A stretch of 64,000 bases of DNA from Oceanihabitans gracilariae (GTDB taxonomy: Bacteria; Bacteroidota; Bacteroidia; Flavobacteriales; Flavobacteriaceae), in contig NZ_JBHULM010000011.1 in NCBI RefSeq assembly GCF_042684485.1, positions 62,001 to 126,000 of the forward strand, read 5' to 3'. The notes beneath the pieces were generated by a model. It made no database searches and had not been told where the DNA came from. It worked only from the letters and a program-made list of their open reading frames with translations. This document shows positions 8,495 to 17,477 of the stretch, piece by piece. Position numbers and translations under genes: made by a program. Each line of letters starts with the position of its first letter. Within the stretch, counting starts at the first letter, position 1.

Positions 8495-8667
8495 CCCCTT
8501 CTTATTATAAACACCATGCGTCTTGGTATTAAATATTTATTATAACTAGTTTTTACGTATCTTTACATAGTATTGACTAATAGCAAATTATACCTCTATC
8601 TATTATAGGCTGATTATTATGTTAGAATAAATTAAATAACAAATATTTAATTTAATCTATAATTTCT

Positions 8668-10611
8668 ATGAGCAATACCCTAATAAAAAAGAGACAACTA
8701 GCTTGTATCATGTTTACTGATATTGTTGGCTATACTTCATTAATGAGTAAAGATGAAGGCATAGCGCTTAAAACATTAGATGAAAACAGATTAATTCATC
8801 GTTCTATAATTAAAAAATATGATGGCGAATGGATTAAAGAATTAGGTGATGGTATACTCGCTATTTTTTCTACTGCTACAGATGCTGTTTCTGCTTCCTC
8901 AGAAATACATATTGCCACAAAAAACAATCCGCATTTAAACATAAGAATAGGTTTGCACCTAAGCGAAATCATTTATGAAAATGGTGACATTTTTGGAGAT
9001 GGCGTTAATATTGCTTCTAGAGTAGAACCTACAGCTCCTTCTGGTGGTACACATATTACACATGCAGTGCAAAGTAATCTCTATAACAAAAAAGGTATTG
9101 AAACTAAGTTTATTGGTGCCTTTCAGTTAAAAAATGTCAAAGAAGAAATAAAAATTTATCAAGTAATAGTAACCGATGAATTTGAAAGTAGCCTTAACAT
9201 ACAAACCGATAATGTATTCTCAAATACCAACGACATATTAAAAAAAAGCATTGCTGTAATGCCTTTTAACAATATGACAAATGATCCAGATCAAGAGTAC
9301 TTTTGCGAAGGAATAGCAGAAGATATTTTAATTGTACTTTCTAATATAAAAGACTTAAAAATTACAGGAAGAAGTTCTTCTTTTCGATTTAAAAACAGCG
9401 AATTATCACAAAAAGAAATAAGTAAAATACTAAACGTTAACCATATTCTAGAAGGTAGCGTAAGAAGAAGCGGAAACAGACTCCGAATAAATGCGCACTT
9501 AATAAACGTACAAGAAAACAGCCAAATTTGGGCAGAACGCTATGACAGAGAACTAACAGACATATTTGAAATACAAGATGATATTGCTAATAAAATTTCA
9601 AAAAAACTTAAAGTTACCTTATTAGAAAACGCGAATAAAGTAAACCCTGTAAATATGGAAGCCTATGAAATGCTTTTAAAGGGTAGGTATTACGAAGAAA
9701 AATTTATTCAAGGTTTTGACAAAGCACTTACCTGTTACACAAGAGCCATAGAGTTAGAGCCCAATTATGCAGAAGCTTATGCTGCTTTGGCAAATATTCA
9801 TTTTCTATTTACTATGTATCTTATTCACTCTCCAAGAGATGGATTTAGTAAAGCGCAATATTATGCAGACAAAGCACTGTCTATTAATAATGAAATTGCT
9901 GCAGCCCATTTTTTAATTGGTCAGATAAATTTTTGGTACCATTGGAATTTCCAAAAAGCAAAAGACCAATACATAAAAGCCTCACAAGCTAGTGTACCTT
10001 TTTATTTTACTGGTGTTGCTATAGACCCTTGGTATCATGCCTTTGCAAAAGGAGATTTTGAAGCTGCTGTAAACGCTACTTTAACCATCATGGAAACCAA
10101 CCCTCTTTCGTTTTTCTATCAATTTTTATTAGGTTGTTTCTATACTTGGGGAAGACAAGCACACAAAGCTAGAAAAGTACTAGAAAATCTGCTTTTAACT
10201 ATTCCTAACCACTCAGATGCGCAACGTCTGTTAGCCTATAACAGCTTACTAGAAAACGATAGCAAGAGAGCTGTAACCGAAGCTAGAAAAGCTGTGGATT
10301 TAGCACACGGTTTAGGATGGTCGCAAATAACCTTAAGTATTGCCTTAGCGCAAAATGGAGACCACGAAGAAGCCATCTCTATTTTAAATAATTTACAATC
10401 TAACCAAGAACAAGTAAATATTTCTCCTCTTGGCATAGGACTTATTTACGCGTATTTAGATGATTTTGACAATGCCTTTTTATACCTCAACAAAGCAATT
10501 ACCTATAAAGACAGCTGGATAATTGCCTTAAAATATGGTCCTGAGTTTAATCCTTTACGTAGCGACCCAAGATTCAATACACTTTTAGAACAAATTAATT
10601 ATCCAAATTAA
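8668..10611 (+). CDS. Class III adenylate/guanylate cyclase with FlgO/TolB-like and TPR domains
   Basis: 647 residues in three parts. Residues 8-165 are a class III nucleotidyl cyclase: metal-binding Asp18 (FTDIVGYT) and Asp61 (LGDGILA), and the transition-state pair Asn114 and Arg118 in GDGVNIASRVE, so catalysis should be intact. Residues 192-315 are a FlgO/TolB-N-like domain (IAVMPFNN...EYFCEGIAEDI...LEGSVRR). From about 330 to the end are TPR repeats. No membrane segment or signal peptide is present, so it is cytosolic. Such architectures are well known in rhizobia and Leptospira. The cyclic nucleotide made and its receptor are not evident here. Confidence 0.92.
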   Translation: MSNTLIKKRQLACIMFTDIVGYTSLMSKDEGIALKTLDENRLIHRSIIKKYDGEWIKELGDGILAIFSTATDAVSASSEIHIATKNNPHLNIRIGLHLSEIIYENGDIFGDGVNIASRVEPTAPSGGTHITHAVQSNLYNKKGIETKFIGAFQLKNVKEEIKIYQVIVTDEFESSLNIQTDNVFSNTNDILKKSIAVMPFNNMTNDPDQEYFCEGIAEDILIVLSNIKDLKITGRSSSFRFKNSELSQKEISKILNVNHILEGSVRRSGNRLRINAHLINVQENSQIWAERYDRELTDIFEIQDDIANKISKKLKVTLLENANKVNPVNMEAYEMLLKGRYYEEKFIQGFDKALTCYTRAIELEPNYAEAYAALANIHFLFTMYLIHSPRDGFSKAQYYADKALSINNEIAAAHFLIGQINFWYHWNFQKAKDQYIKASQASVPFYFTGVAIDPWYHAFAKGDFEAAVNATLTIMETNPLSFFYQFLLGCFYTWGRQAHKARKVLENLLLTIPNHSDAQRLLAYNSLLENDSKRAVTEARKAVDLAHGLGWSQITLSIALAQNGDHEEAISILNNLQSNQEQVNISPLGIGLIYAYLDDFDNAFLYLNKAITYKDSWIIALKYGPEFNPLRSDPRFNTLLEQINYPN

Positions 10612-10651
10612 ACGCAATGTAGAAAGAGAAACAACTATCAAGACATGTATT

Positions 10652-12217
10652 ATGACAAAACTACCAACCAACCATTTAAAACTAGGACAAGAATATATTG
10701 CTGCAGATGAAGATGCTATCATTAATGAGATGATACAAGAAATGCAAGCACAAATGGATAAGTTGTATGCTGATAAAAAAATGCTACGTCAAATACATAC
10801 CAAAATGCATGGCTGTGTTAAGGCTAAATTTATAATTGAACCTAACTTAGATGCCAAGTATAAAGTTGGTGTTTTTAAAGAACCTAAAACCTATGCTAGT
10901 TGGGTACGTTTTTCTAATTCGCAAACCCAACCTAAAGCCGATAAGAAAAAAGATATTCGTGGTATAGCTATTAAACTAATGGGTGTTCCTGGTGAAAAAA
11001 TACTTAATGATAAAAGACACGAAACAACTCATGATTTTTTATTAATGAGCAGCGAAACGTTTTTTTCAAAAAACATTAAAGAATTTAGAGGTACACTAAA
11101 AGCATCTATTTCTAAAAGCAAACTAAAACTAGCAGTATACTTTTTAAATCCTAAACATTGGAGCATTCTAAAAAGACTTATGAAAACGTTTGTAAAATGC
11201 AACAATCCTTTAAGTATTCCGTATTGGAGCACGCAACCATATCGTTTCGGTCAAAAAAATAAAGCAGTTAAATATTTTTTAAAACCCTCTGCAAATAACA
11301 AGTATATCAATGAAAATATAAAAGAGCCTGATTATTTAAAAATCAATATGGCACAAACCCTAAACAATCATGCCGCCAAGTTTGATTTCTATGTGCAGTT
11401 TCAAACAGACGTTACTAGTATGCCTATTGAAAATCCTACAGTACCATGGACTTCAGAATTTGTAAAACTAGCAACTCTTGAAATTGTACCGCAACAATTT
11501 GACACCAACCAGCAAATAAAATTTGGCGAAGACCTTTCTTTTAATAGTTGGCATGCACTGCCAGAACACAGACCTTTAGGTAGTTTCAATCGTGCACGAA
11601 AACGCGTATATGAATATATGTCTGCTTATAGACATAATAAAAACGATATTTTAGAAGCTGAACCCAAAGAAGACCCTTCTTTTTTCAAGGATACCTACAA
11701 ACATAAAGCGCATACAATTCCGCAAGAAATACCAAAGAAAAAAATATTAAAAAGGGCTGCGCATGTGCTTGTTAATTGTTCTAAACCTATTGCTTTTAAC
11801 TTTATTTCTAGCAATAATGAATTACCTAATTGGTTAAAGAAACATGCTACCATTCCTGCGGTTATTAATACTGAAGTTATAAAAGGTCCATACAATCAAA
11901 TTGGTGCAAAACGAAAAGTTTTTTTTGACCACAAACAGTCAACTATAGAAGAACTTATAAGCTATAACCCTTACGCTAATTACGCCTATAAAATCACAGA
12001 ATTTAATAATTCTATAAAACACTTTTCTAAAGTAGCCTATGGCCAACTTTGGTTTGATACCATAGACGATAAAACTAGAATCACTTGGGAGTATTCTTTT
12101 ACCTATAAAAACATTTTTGCAAGAATAATACTCAGCATCATACTTACTGTAGTATTCAAAAAATTTATGCAATTAAGTTTAAAACATGCTAAAGAATATA
12201 TTGAAAATGGCGATTAA
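10652..12217 (+). CDS. Catalase-like heme protein fused to a C-terminal SRPBCC-like domain
   Basis: 521 residues. Residues 40-350 follow the catalase fold: distal His49 in RQIHTKMHG, VRFSNSQ near 85, and the proximal R316-x-x-x-Y320 heme-ligand motif within NRARKRVY. The Asn that completes the catalase active site appears replaced by Ser133 in LLMSSETFF, so true catalase activity is doubtful; allene-oxide-synthase-like or peroxidase chemistry is possible. Residues ~366-521 form an SRPBCC/polyketide-cyclase-like domain that could bind a lipid. It follows the cyclase gene by 40 bases. No signal peptide is seen. Confidence 0.82.
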   Translation: MTKLPTNHLKLGQEYIAADEDAIINEMIQEMQAQMDKLYADKKMLRQIHTKMHGCVKAKFIIEPNLDAKYKVGVFKEPKTYASWVRFSNSQTQPKADKKKDIRGIAIKLMGVPGEKILNDKRHETTHDFLLMSSETFFSKNIKEFRGTLKASISKSKLKLAVYFLNPKHWSILKRLMKTFVKCNNPLSIPYWSTQPYRFGQKNKAVKYFLKPSANNKYINENIKEPDYLKINMAQTLNNHAAKFDFYVQFQTDVTSMPIENPTVPWTSEFVKLATLEIVPQQFDTNQQIKFGEDLSFNSWHALPEHRPLGSFNRARKRVYEYMSAYRHNKNDILEAEPKEDPSFFKDTYKHKAHTIPQEIPKKKILKRAAHVLVNCSKPIAFNFISSNNELPNWLKKHATIPAVINTEVIKGPYNQIGAKRKVFFDHKQSTIEELISYNPYANYAYKITEFNNSIKHFSKVAYGQLWFDTIDDKTRITWEYSFTYKNIFARIILSIILTVVFKKFMQLSLKHAKEYIENGD

Positions 12218-12244
12218 AATTAATATTAATTAAACACATTATCT

Positions 12245-13135
12245 ATGAGCAATTCTAATTCAGACACTATTAACCTTACCAGCATCTTTTCTTTAAAATC
12301 TCTACTTTGGAAAATATTTGGGGTGATTTTTGCCGTTATTGCTATTAAAGGTTTTATGATTCCTAATCATTTTCTAGATGGTGGTTTGTTAGGGATTTCT
12401 ATCTTAATCCATGAGTTTTATCATATTAATGTTGGCATACCTTTAATTCTTTTAAACATTCCTTTTGTTATATTAAGCTATAAAAAAATAGGAAAGAATT
12501 TTGCAATTCACTCGTTACTATCTCTATTCTTTCTTGGTATATTTCTTAGTTTTCTACCTGTTCCTGCAGTAACACATGACCATTTTTTAACTGCAGCTTT
12601 TGGAGGTGTTTTTGTTGGTCTTGGTATAGGATTTGTAATTCGTGGTGGTGGTGTAATTGATGGTCTTGAGGTACTTGCAGATTTTACTCATAAAAAATTT
12701 GGTTTAAGCACTTCAGAAATTATAATAGCCATTAATACCGTTGTTTTTTTAGTGATTGCCCTTTATTTAGGAATTGAAAAAGCCATGTACTCTATACTTA
12801 CTTTTTTTACTGCTGTAAAAGTTTCAGATTATGTTGTAGATGGATTTGAAAAACTAATTTCTTTAACCATAATTTCTCCTAATCCTGAAGTAATTAAAAA
12901 GCTCATTGTAAACGACTTTAATAAAGCAATTACCATATATAAAGGAGAGCGTGGTAATTTACCAGGTTCTTATGGCATAAAGCATGATTGTGATATTGTA
13001 GTTACTGTAGTAACAAGAATAGAAGTACATAAAATAAAAAAAGCGATTAAACGCATAGACCCAAAAGCGTTTATGTTTATTTTAAATATAAAAGAAGTTG
13101 GTGGCGGAATTACAAGCAAAAAGAAACACCACTAA
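12245..13135 (+). CDS. YitT family membrane protein (DUF161/DUF2179)
   Basis: 296 residues with five or six membrane helices in the first 190 residues, including IPNHFLDGGLLGISIL and the glycine-rich AFGGVFVGLGIGFVIRGGGVIDGLEVLA, both hallmarks of the YitT family. The C-terminal DUF2179 soluble domain (about residues 215-285) contains the typical KGERGNLPGSYG-type loop. The physiological role of the family is unknown. It lies 28 bases after the catalase-like gene and may be co-transcribed, but YitT genes occur in many contexts. Confidence 0.93.
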   Translation: MSNSNSDTINLTSIFSLKSLLWKIFGVIFAVIAIKGFMIPNHFLDGGLLGISILIHEFYHINVGIPLILLNIPFVILSYKKIGKNFAIHSLLSLFFLGIFLSFLPVPAVTHDHFLTAAFGGVFVGLGIGFVIRGGGVIDGLEVLADFTHKKFGLSTSEIIIAINTVVFLVIALYLGIEKAMYSILTFFTAVKVSDYVVDGFEKLISLTIISPNPEVIKKLIVNDFNKAITIYKGERGNLPGSYGIKHDCDIVVTVVTRIEVHKIKKAIKRIDPKAFMFILNIKEVGGGITSKKKHH

Positions 13136-13183
13136 GCAATAGAATACAAAAAAGAGCACCTTACAAAACCCAAGTCTTCAAGC

Positions 13184-14605
13184 TTACAAACTACAAATAT
13201 AGCGTATGGTTGTAATGGAAGGAAAGAAAAAATAAGCACCACCTTTTATGGTTATAAATCTTTGTAAGTTTTTTTCTGTTTTATTAATAGGATCCCCTTG
13301 AAGCGTAAATTGTTGTTCCTCTCCTTCCTTTGGGTTTTCAACCACACCAATGATAGGATCTGGATCACTATACAACTGTTTTATTTTTGGGTAATTAGAC
13401 CAAGTATATTGTAAAAACTCAAATTGCCTGCTAATATCTGCACTAAAGCAATTAAAGTACAAACCAACATCTCCTTTAGGTTTGTTATTGGTTGGTGTAC
13501 CAATAATTGGGTCTCCATATAATCTTGCTCTACGTATTAAACGATGACGATTACTTAATAATAAAGATTTTTTTGGAGTATCGGTTTCAAAACTATCTCT
13601 AGGATTCATTCTTCGCAAATGTGAACCAAAAGGACATTTTAAACCTTTAGGATCATCTTTAGCATATAAAAAATCATTTTCATCACTAGTACCACCAGGA
13701 TCTTTATCTGGAAATTTAGAAAGAGGTGCGCCACTTGGCCACCTGCCTACCATTTTAGATGCTAGTTTAGCACTTTCTGCTTCGTTTATAGATCCATCTT
13801 CATTGCGTGTTCTATCATTCATAAAATTCCAAAAACCTTCTACATCTTGCTGCATTTGCCTAATTATAAAGTAGCTTCCGTTTTTACCTAAATCTTTTTT
13901 CCCTGTTTTTAAAGGACTTGGTGGCAATAAATTCATATTCCCTTGTGGTTTATCTATAGTTGGTGAATCTGGATATACCTTATAATTATTTTTATAGCCT
14001 AGAACAAACTCACCAGGATGCACAGTATTATGCTCAGGACCTATTCTTCCGCTTCCTTTTATTATGGGTTGCGCAATACCATCTCTAAAACCAAAATGCT
14101 CTTTATTATCTTTTAAAGTAAGTCCGTCTAAATTTCTCTGTTCTTCTAATCCATGAGACTCAAATTCCGCTTTAAGCGAATTATAATACGTTAAACAAGT
14201 CGCTTTATCTTTTCCAAAAACCAAAAGCACAAGTTGTACAGGCGCATTTTTTAATCCTCCCCAAAGCCAATTTTCTGGTGAGCTACTATCAATATCACCT
14301 AATAAACTTGTTCTGTGTATTGTGGTCATTCCTTCTTTAAAAGGAGGCGAAAAGGTGTTTATATTTTCTTGAGAAAGCCCTAACTCTGAAAGCCCGTTTG
14401 GTGCAAAAGCAATATTAAGACAGGTTTCTGGCAATTGGTCTTTTGCAACTATAGTAGCATTAGTAATTTGATTACAAATACTATTAATCCACTTTTTAGC
14501 AGCCTCAGGATTACTTATTTTTAGTAAAGTAAATCTAGAATATTTCATATTACCATAGGCTCTAAAAATATACCCTTGAACGTCTTTTAATTCTATTGTT
14601 TGCAT
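13184..14605 (-). CDS. Dyp-type heme peroxidase
   Basis: 473 residues. The family signature GxxDG is present as G172-F-R-D175-G176, Asp175 being the distal catalytic residue, and the proximal heme His lies in CPFGSHLRRMNPRD (about residue 330). The downstream RHRLIRRARLYG segment is also typical. No signal or Tat motif is seen, so it is cytosolic or partner-targeted. It is the last gene of an apparent operon with the duplicated-domain membrane protein (6 bases upstream) and the patatin. The order suggests peroxide or lipid-peroxide chemistry linked to lipid release; the natural substrate is unknown. Confidence 0.93.
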   Translation of the reverse strand: MQTIELKDVQGYIFRAYGNMKYSRFTLLKISNPEAAKKWINSICNQITNATIVAKDQLPETCLNIAFAPNGLSELGLSQENINTFSPPFKEGMTTIHRTSLLGDIDSSSPENWLWGGLKNAPVQLVLLVFGKDKATCLTYYNSLKAEFESHGLEEQRNLDGLTLKDNKEHFGFRDGIAQPIIKGSGRIGPEHNTVHPGEFVLGYKNNYKVYPDSPTIDKPQGNMNLLPPSPLKTGKKDLGKNGSYFIIRQMQQDVEGFWNFMNDRTRNEDGSINEAESAKLASKMVGRWPSGAPLSKFPDKDPGGTSDENDFLYAKDDPKGLKCPFGSHLRRMNPRDSFETDTPKKSLLLSNRHRLIRRARLYGDPIIGTPTNNKPKGDVGLYFNCFSADISRQFEFLQYTWSNYPKIKQLYSDPDPIIGVVENPKEGEEQQFTLQGDPINKTEKNLQRFITIKGGAYFFFPSITTIRYICSL

Positions 14606-14611
14606 TTGTCT

Positions 14612-15946
14612 TTAAATTAATTCGAATAGTTTTTTTGCTTTTTTAGCATTGAGGTTTTTAGAGAACAGCACTCTTATTTGTGTGTTATTATTTATGTTTT
14701 TTATAGATAAACTTGGGTAGGCAGAATACCAAATTTGAGTTGGCAGTTCAGAATCTCTACTCCATGCTAAAAAGTGTTCTTCATCATAAGCACCACCTGT
14801 TAGCAAAAAACGTGTTTTAGGAAACACTTTGGTATTAGAAAAAATACCTGTAAGTCCCCAACCACTTTGATCTATAAAATCTCCTAAATATTGCTGCCAG
14901 CTACCATCAAAATTGCTAAAAAAAAGCACTCTTTTATTATCATCAAATAACACCCAACGAGCAAAATGTATGGTAGGAATTCCCATAAGTTCACCTTTTA
15001 CAAACTTTATTGGTATTAAGGTTTTAGCAAAAAGCATCATTGCTTTAAAAGTTATTAATCGAACTTTACCTTCTTTCATTTCTACCAATTGCGAAAACTG
15101 ATTTTGATAATTAATAACTTTATCTTTTACTAAAACGCCATCTATAGCTTGATCTTCTTTGCTTAAATCTTCACCACTTGTTAAGTCTTCATACTCCTCT
15201 AAAATTTTAATTTTATCTGCATCTAAATCACTTCTAGTTTTGGTGTAATGCACATCTTTTCTTTCATAAGCAAACTCTACAATTAAAATCCAAATAATAA
15301 TTATTGGCAACAAGGCAAGTAATACAATGACTAGTAAAGCAAACTTAAACCAGTTGATTTTTGGCATGCTATATTTTTTATTAAGAAAAGAAAAAGCGGC
15401 ATTTTCGCGTACATCTTTTTTTAGCTTTTGGTGAATTTGTTGTGCTGTTAAGCCACTCCAATTCTCTGTATCTAATTTTTTCCTTAAATACATTCGTAAA
15501 TCTTGCTCTTCTCTAATTTGCTTTAAACTTCTGCCTGGACTTCCTTTATAAAAAGCAGAAACTTTAATCATAGATTTCTTTAAAAAAGCAGCTCTAGTTT
15601 TAGCGTTACAATTGCCTGGTTCTGGATAATCAATACAACAAGAATAAATTTCATCTAGTAATTGATGTTCCATATCACTACTTAAATCTGCAATATGCGC
15701 TAAAACCTCACCATCAAAATTAGAAGAAAAGACTAGCTTAGGATTTCTTTTTGTTCCATTAAAAAAAACAGAATTTTCATCATCTATAACCAACCATCTT
15801 AAGTAGTGTATGTTATTATTTTTTTCAAACAATTCATGTTCACCTTTCTCGAGCCTATACTTCATATTAGAGAGCACTTTATACAATTCTGCAAGCCTAT
15901 CTGGTTTTATAGGAGTTACTAGAGTTAATGGATTTTGCTGACTCAT
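14612..15946 (-). CDS. Membrane protein with two copies of an RW..DD..SNFDG domain
   Basis: 444 residues. Two related domains flank a single strong membrane helix (about residues 196-220, FALLVIVLLALLPIIIIWIL). The first has IHYLRWLVIDD...LVFSSNFDGE near residues 47-81, the second IHFARWVLFDD...LFFSNFDGSW near 325-350; both place Arg-Trp about 20-30 residues before Ser-Asn-Phe-Asp-Gly. I do not know a named function. Proteins with this motif are, as far as I recall, neighbours of heme peroxidases. It sits between the patatin and the DyP peroxidase with almost no spacing, so it is probably a membrane component of their system. Confidence 0.75.
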   Translation of the reverse strand: MSQQNPLTLVTPIKPDRLAELYKVLSNMKYRLEKGEHELFEKNNNIHYLRWLVIDDENSVFFNGTKRNPKLVFSSNFDGEVLAHIADLSSDMEHQLLDEIYSCCIDYPEPGNCNAKTRAAFLKKSMIKVSAFYKGSPGRSLKQIREEQDLRMYLRKKLDTENWSGLTAQQIHQKLKKDVRENAAFSFLNKKYSMPKINWFKFALLVIVLLALLPIIIIWILIVEFAYERKDVHYTKTRSDLDADKIKILEEYEDLTSGEDLSKEDQAIDGVLVKDKVINYQNQFSQLVEMKEGKVRLITFKAMMLFAKTLIPIKFVKGELMGIPTIHFARWVLFDDNKRVLFFSNFDGSWQQYLGDFIDQSGWGLTGIFSNTKVFPKTRFLLTGGAYDEEHFLAWSRDSELPTQIWYSAYPSLSIKNINNNTQIRVLFSKNLNAKKAKKLFELI

Positions 15947-15962
15947 TTTAAAGGAACATTGG

Positions 15963-16949
15963 TTAGTTATTAATTACTTCTTTGTTTTTTAGATATTCAA
16001 AATACCGTAAAGTTCCTTTGCTTCCAGAATTTACAAGATTGGTTTTATCTTGATCTGAAAGATTAAAATCTGTTGCAGAAATACCAAGATCATCAATAAA
16101 AATAGTTCTATCTACTAGGTGGCTTTCTTCAAACAAATCAATATCTTGTGCATTCATCAAGGTATCAAACAGATGTTTTATATATAAAAATATCCACATA
16201 CCATATTTAAATTCTGCCATGTATACCATTTTTTTAAAACCATGTTTTTTTTCTGTGGCTAGTTTTTCTTCATTTTGATTGTCAAAACTGTCATAGATTT
16301 TTTTAGGTTCTAAAAACAAACCTAAAGACTCTTGATGATATTCTACAGGGTTTTCATGAAAGCGAGGTTTATCGAAAAAAGATAAGGGATAATTAAAAAT
16401 AACACCTCCATCTACATAAATATGGTTATTAGGAATATTATTAGAAAACTGCCAACCTTTAAAGAAAAACGGAATAGACATAGAAGCTCTTATAGCTTCT
16501 GCAACAATACAGTCTGGGGTTTTATAATTAGAAAATTCGCAAATATTTTTAGTGTTTAAATCGGAAGCAAAAACAATAATTTCTTTGCTTCCTGCTTTTT
16601 CAAAATCACTAAAAGTTGCTTTTTGAGTAAGGTTTAAAGAAGAAGCCTCATAGCATTTATAAATAAATTGAAGAATAGCATCACCTGTATATAAACCGTA
16701 TTTAGTAAAAATACGCAAAGGATTCCAACCGCTTTTAAAAGACTTAAAATCTAACTCACGCATTAAGGTTTCAATGGTAGCTGGAGATAATTGCAATGCA
16801 ATCATTAAAGCAACAATGGCTCCTGCCGAAGTTCCGGAAACACGTTGAATACCTTTATAAATACCTGCTTTGTCTAATTCTTTTAATGCACCTACATACG
16901 CAATACCTTTAACTCCTCCTCCTTTTAATGCTAAGTTCTTGATTTTCAT
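15963..16949 (-). CDS. Patatin-like phospholipase
   Basis: A 328-residue serine lipid acyl hydrolase. The oxyanion loop is G10GGVKG, the nucleophile Ser41 sits in GTSAG, and the dyad Asp180 lies in VDGG. These are all the catalytic parts of the patatin/RssA family, so it should be active on phospho- or neutral lipids. No signal peptide or membrane segment is visible, so it is probably a peripheral cytosolic enzyme. It is the first gene of the minus-strand operon patatin, duplicated-domain protein, DyP peroxidase. No obvious regulator is adjacent. Confidence 0.93.
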   Translation of the reverse strand: MKIKNLALKGGGVKGIAYVGALKELDKAGIYKGIQRVSGTSAGAIVALMIALQLSPATIETLMRELDFKSFKSGWNPLRIFTKYGLYTGDAILQFIYKCYEASSLNLTQKATFSDFEKAGSKEIIVFASDLNTKNICEFSNYKTPDCIVAEAIRASMSIPFFFKGWQFSNNIPNNHIYVDGGVIFNYPLSFFDKPRFHENPVEYHQESLGLFLEPKKIYDSFDNQNEEKLATEKKHGFKKMVYMAEFKYGMWIFLYIKHLFDTLMNAQDIDLFEESHLVDRTIFIDDLGISATDFNLSDQDKTNLVNSGSKGTLRYFEYLKNKEVINN

Positions 16950-17099
16950 ATATATAGTTTCAACTAAATTTACGATTTTTTACCATACAAATCGCAAAAC
17001 AAGCACACAAACAACTAATAAACAGCCATTTACAAACTAAAAACACCAAGACAAAGATTATTTTTAACATATTTAACTAGCTATTAATCTATTAAATAC

Positions 17100-17460
17100 A
17101 GTCGAATGAAAAGGCTATTTAGCCAATGACATAGTGTGGTATTGGCCAGATGGAACCTCTAAAATGTGCCATACCATAAAGATAAAGAAGAACTTATAAC
17201 ATGGTGGAAAAACTGGAAAAGACCACTGGTGGACAAATGTAATTTACCAATAATACATTTTTACCTCTTAAAGTAAACAAACCGTCAAATTACTACAAGT
17301 TAGTAGGTACAGATGTAGTCCTTGGAAAAAACGAGTAAAGACAACACATAAAAAACCAGTGTGCAACAACATGTATAATGAATTACTTGCTGAAACAAGC
17401 AACTAACCATACACAAGACCTTTACAAATATTTAGCAACAAAACACACCATGAAACCCAG
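17100..17460 (+). pseudogene. Decayed gene, possibly of the SnoaL/NTF2-like superfamily
   Basis: This gene-free stretch reads as protein-like only in pieces and in three frames: DIVWYWPDGT at 17128-17157, KDKEELITWWKNW at 17178-17216, and a 31-residue piece ending in a stop at 17243-17338 that contains PLKVNKPSNYYKLVGTDVVL. The Trp-rich opening and the WWKNW segment resemble flavobacterial NTF2-like proteins. Frameshifts and stops separate the pieces, so it is a remnant if it was a gene. The family assignment is a guess. Confidence 0.35.
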
Positions 17461-17477
17461 TGTAATATGTAGTAAAA

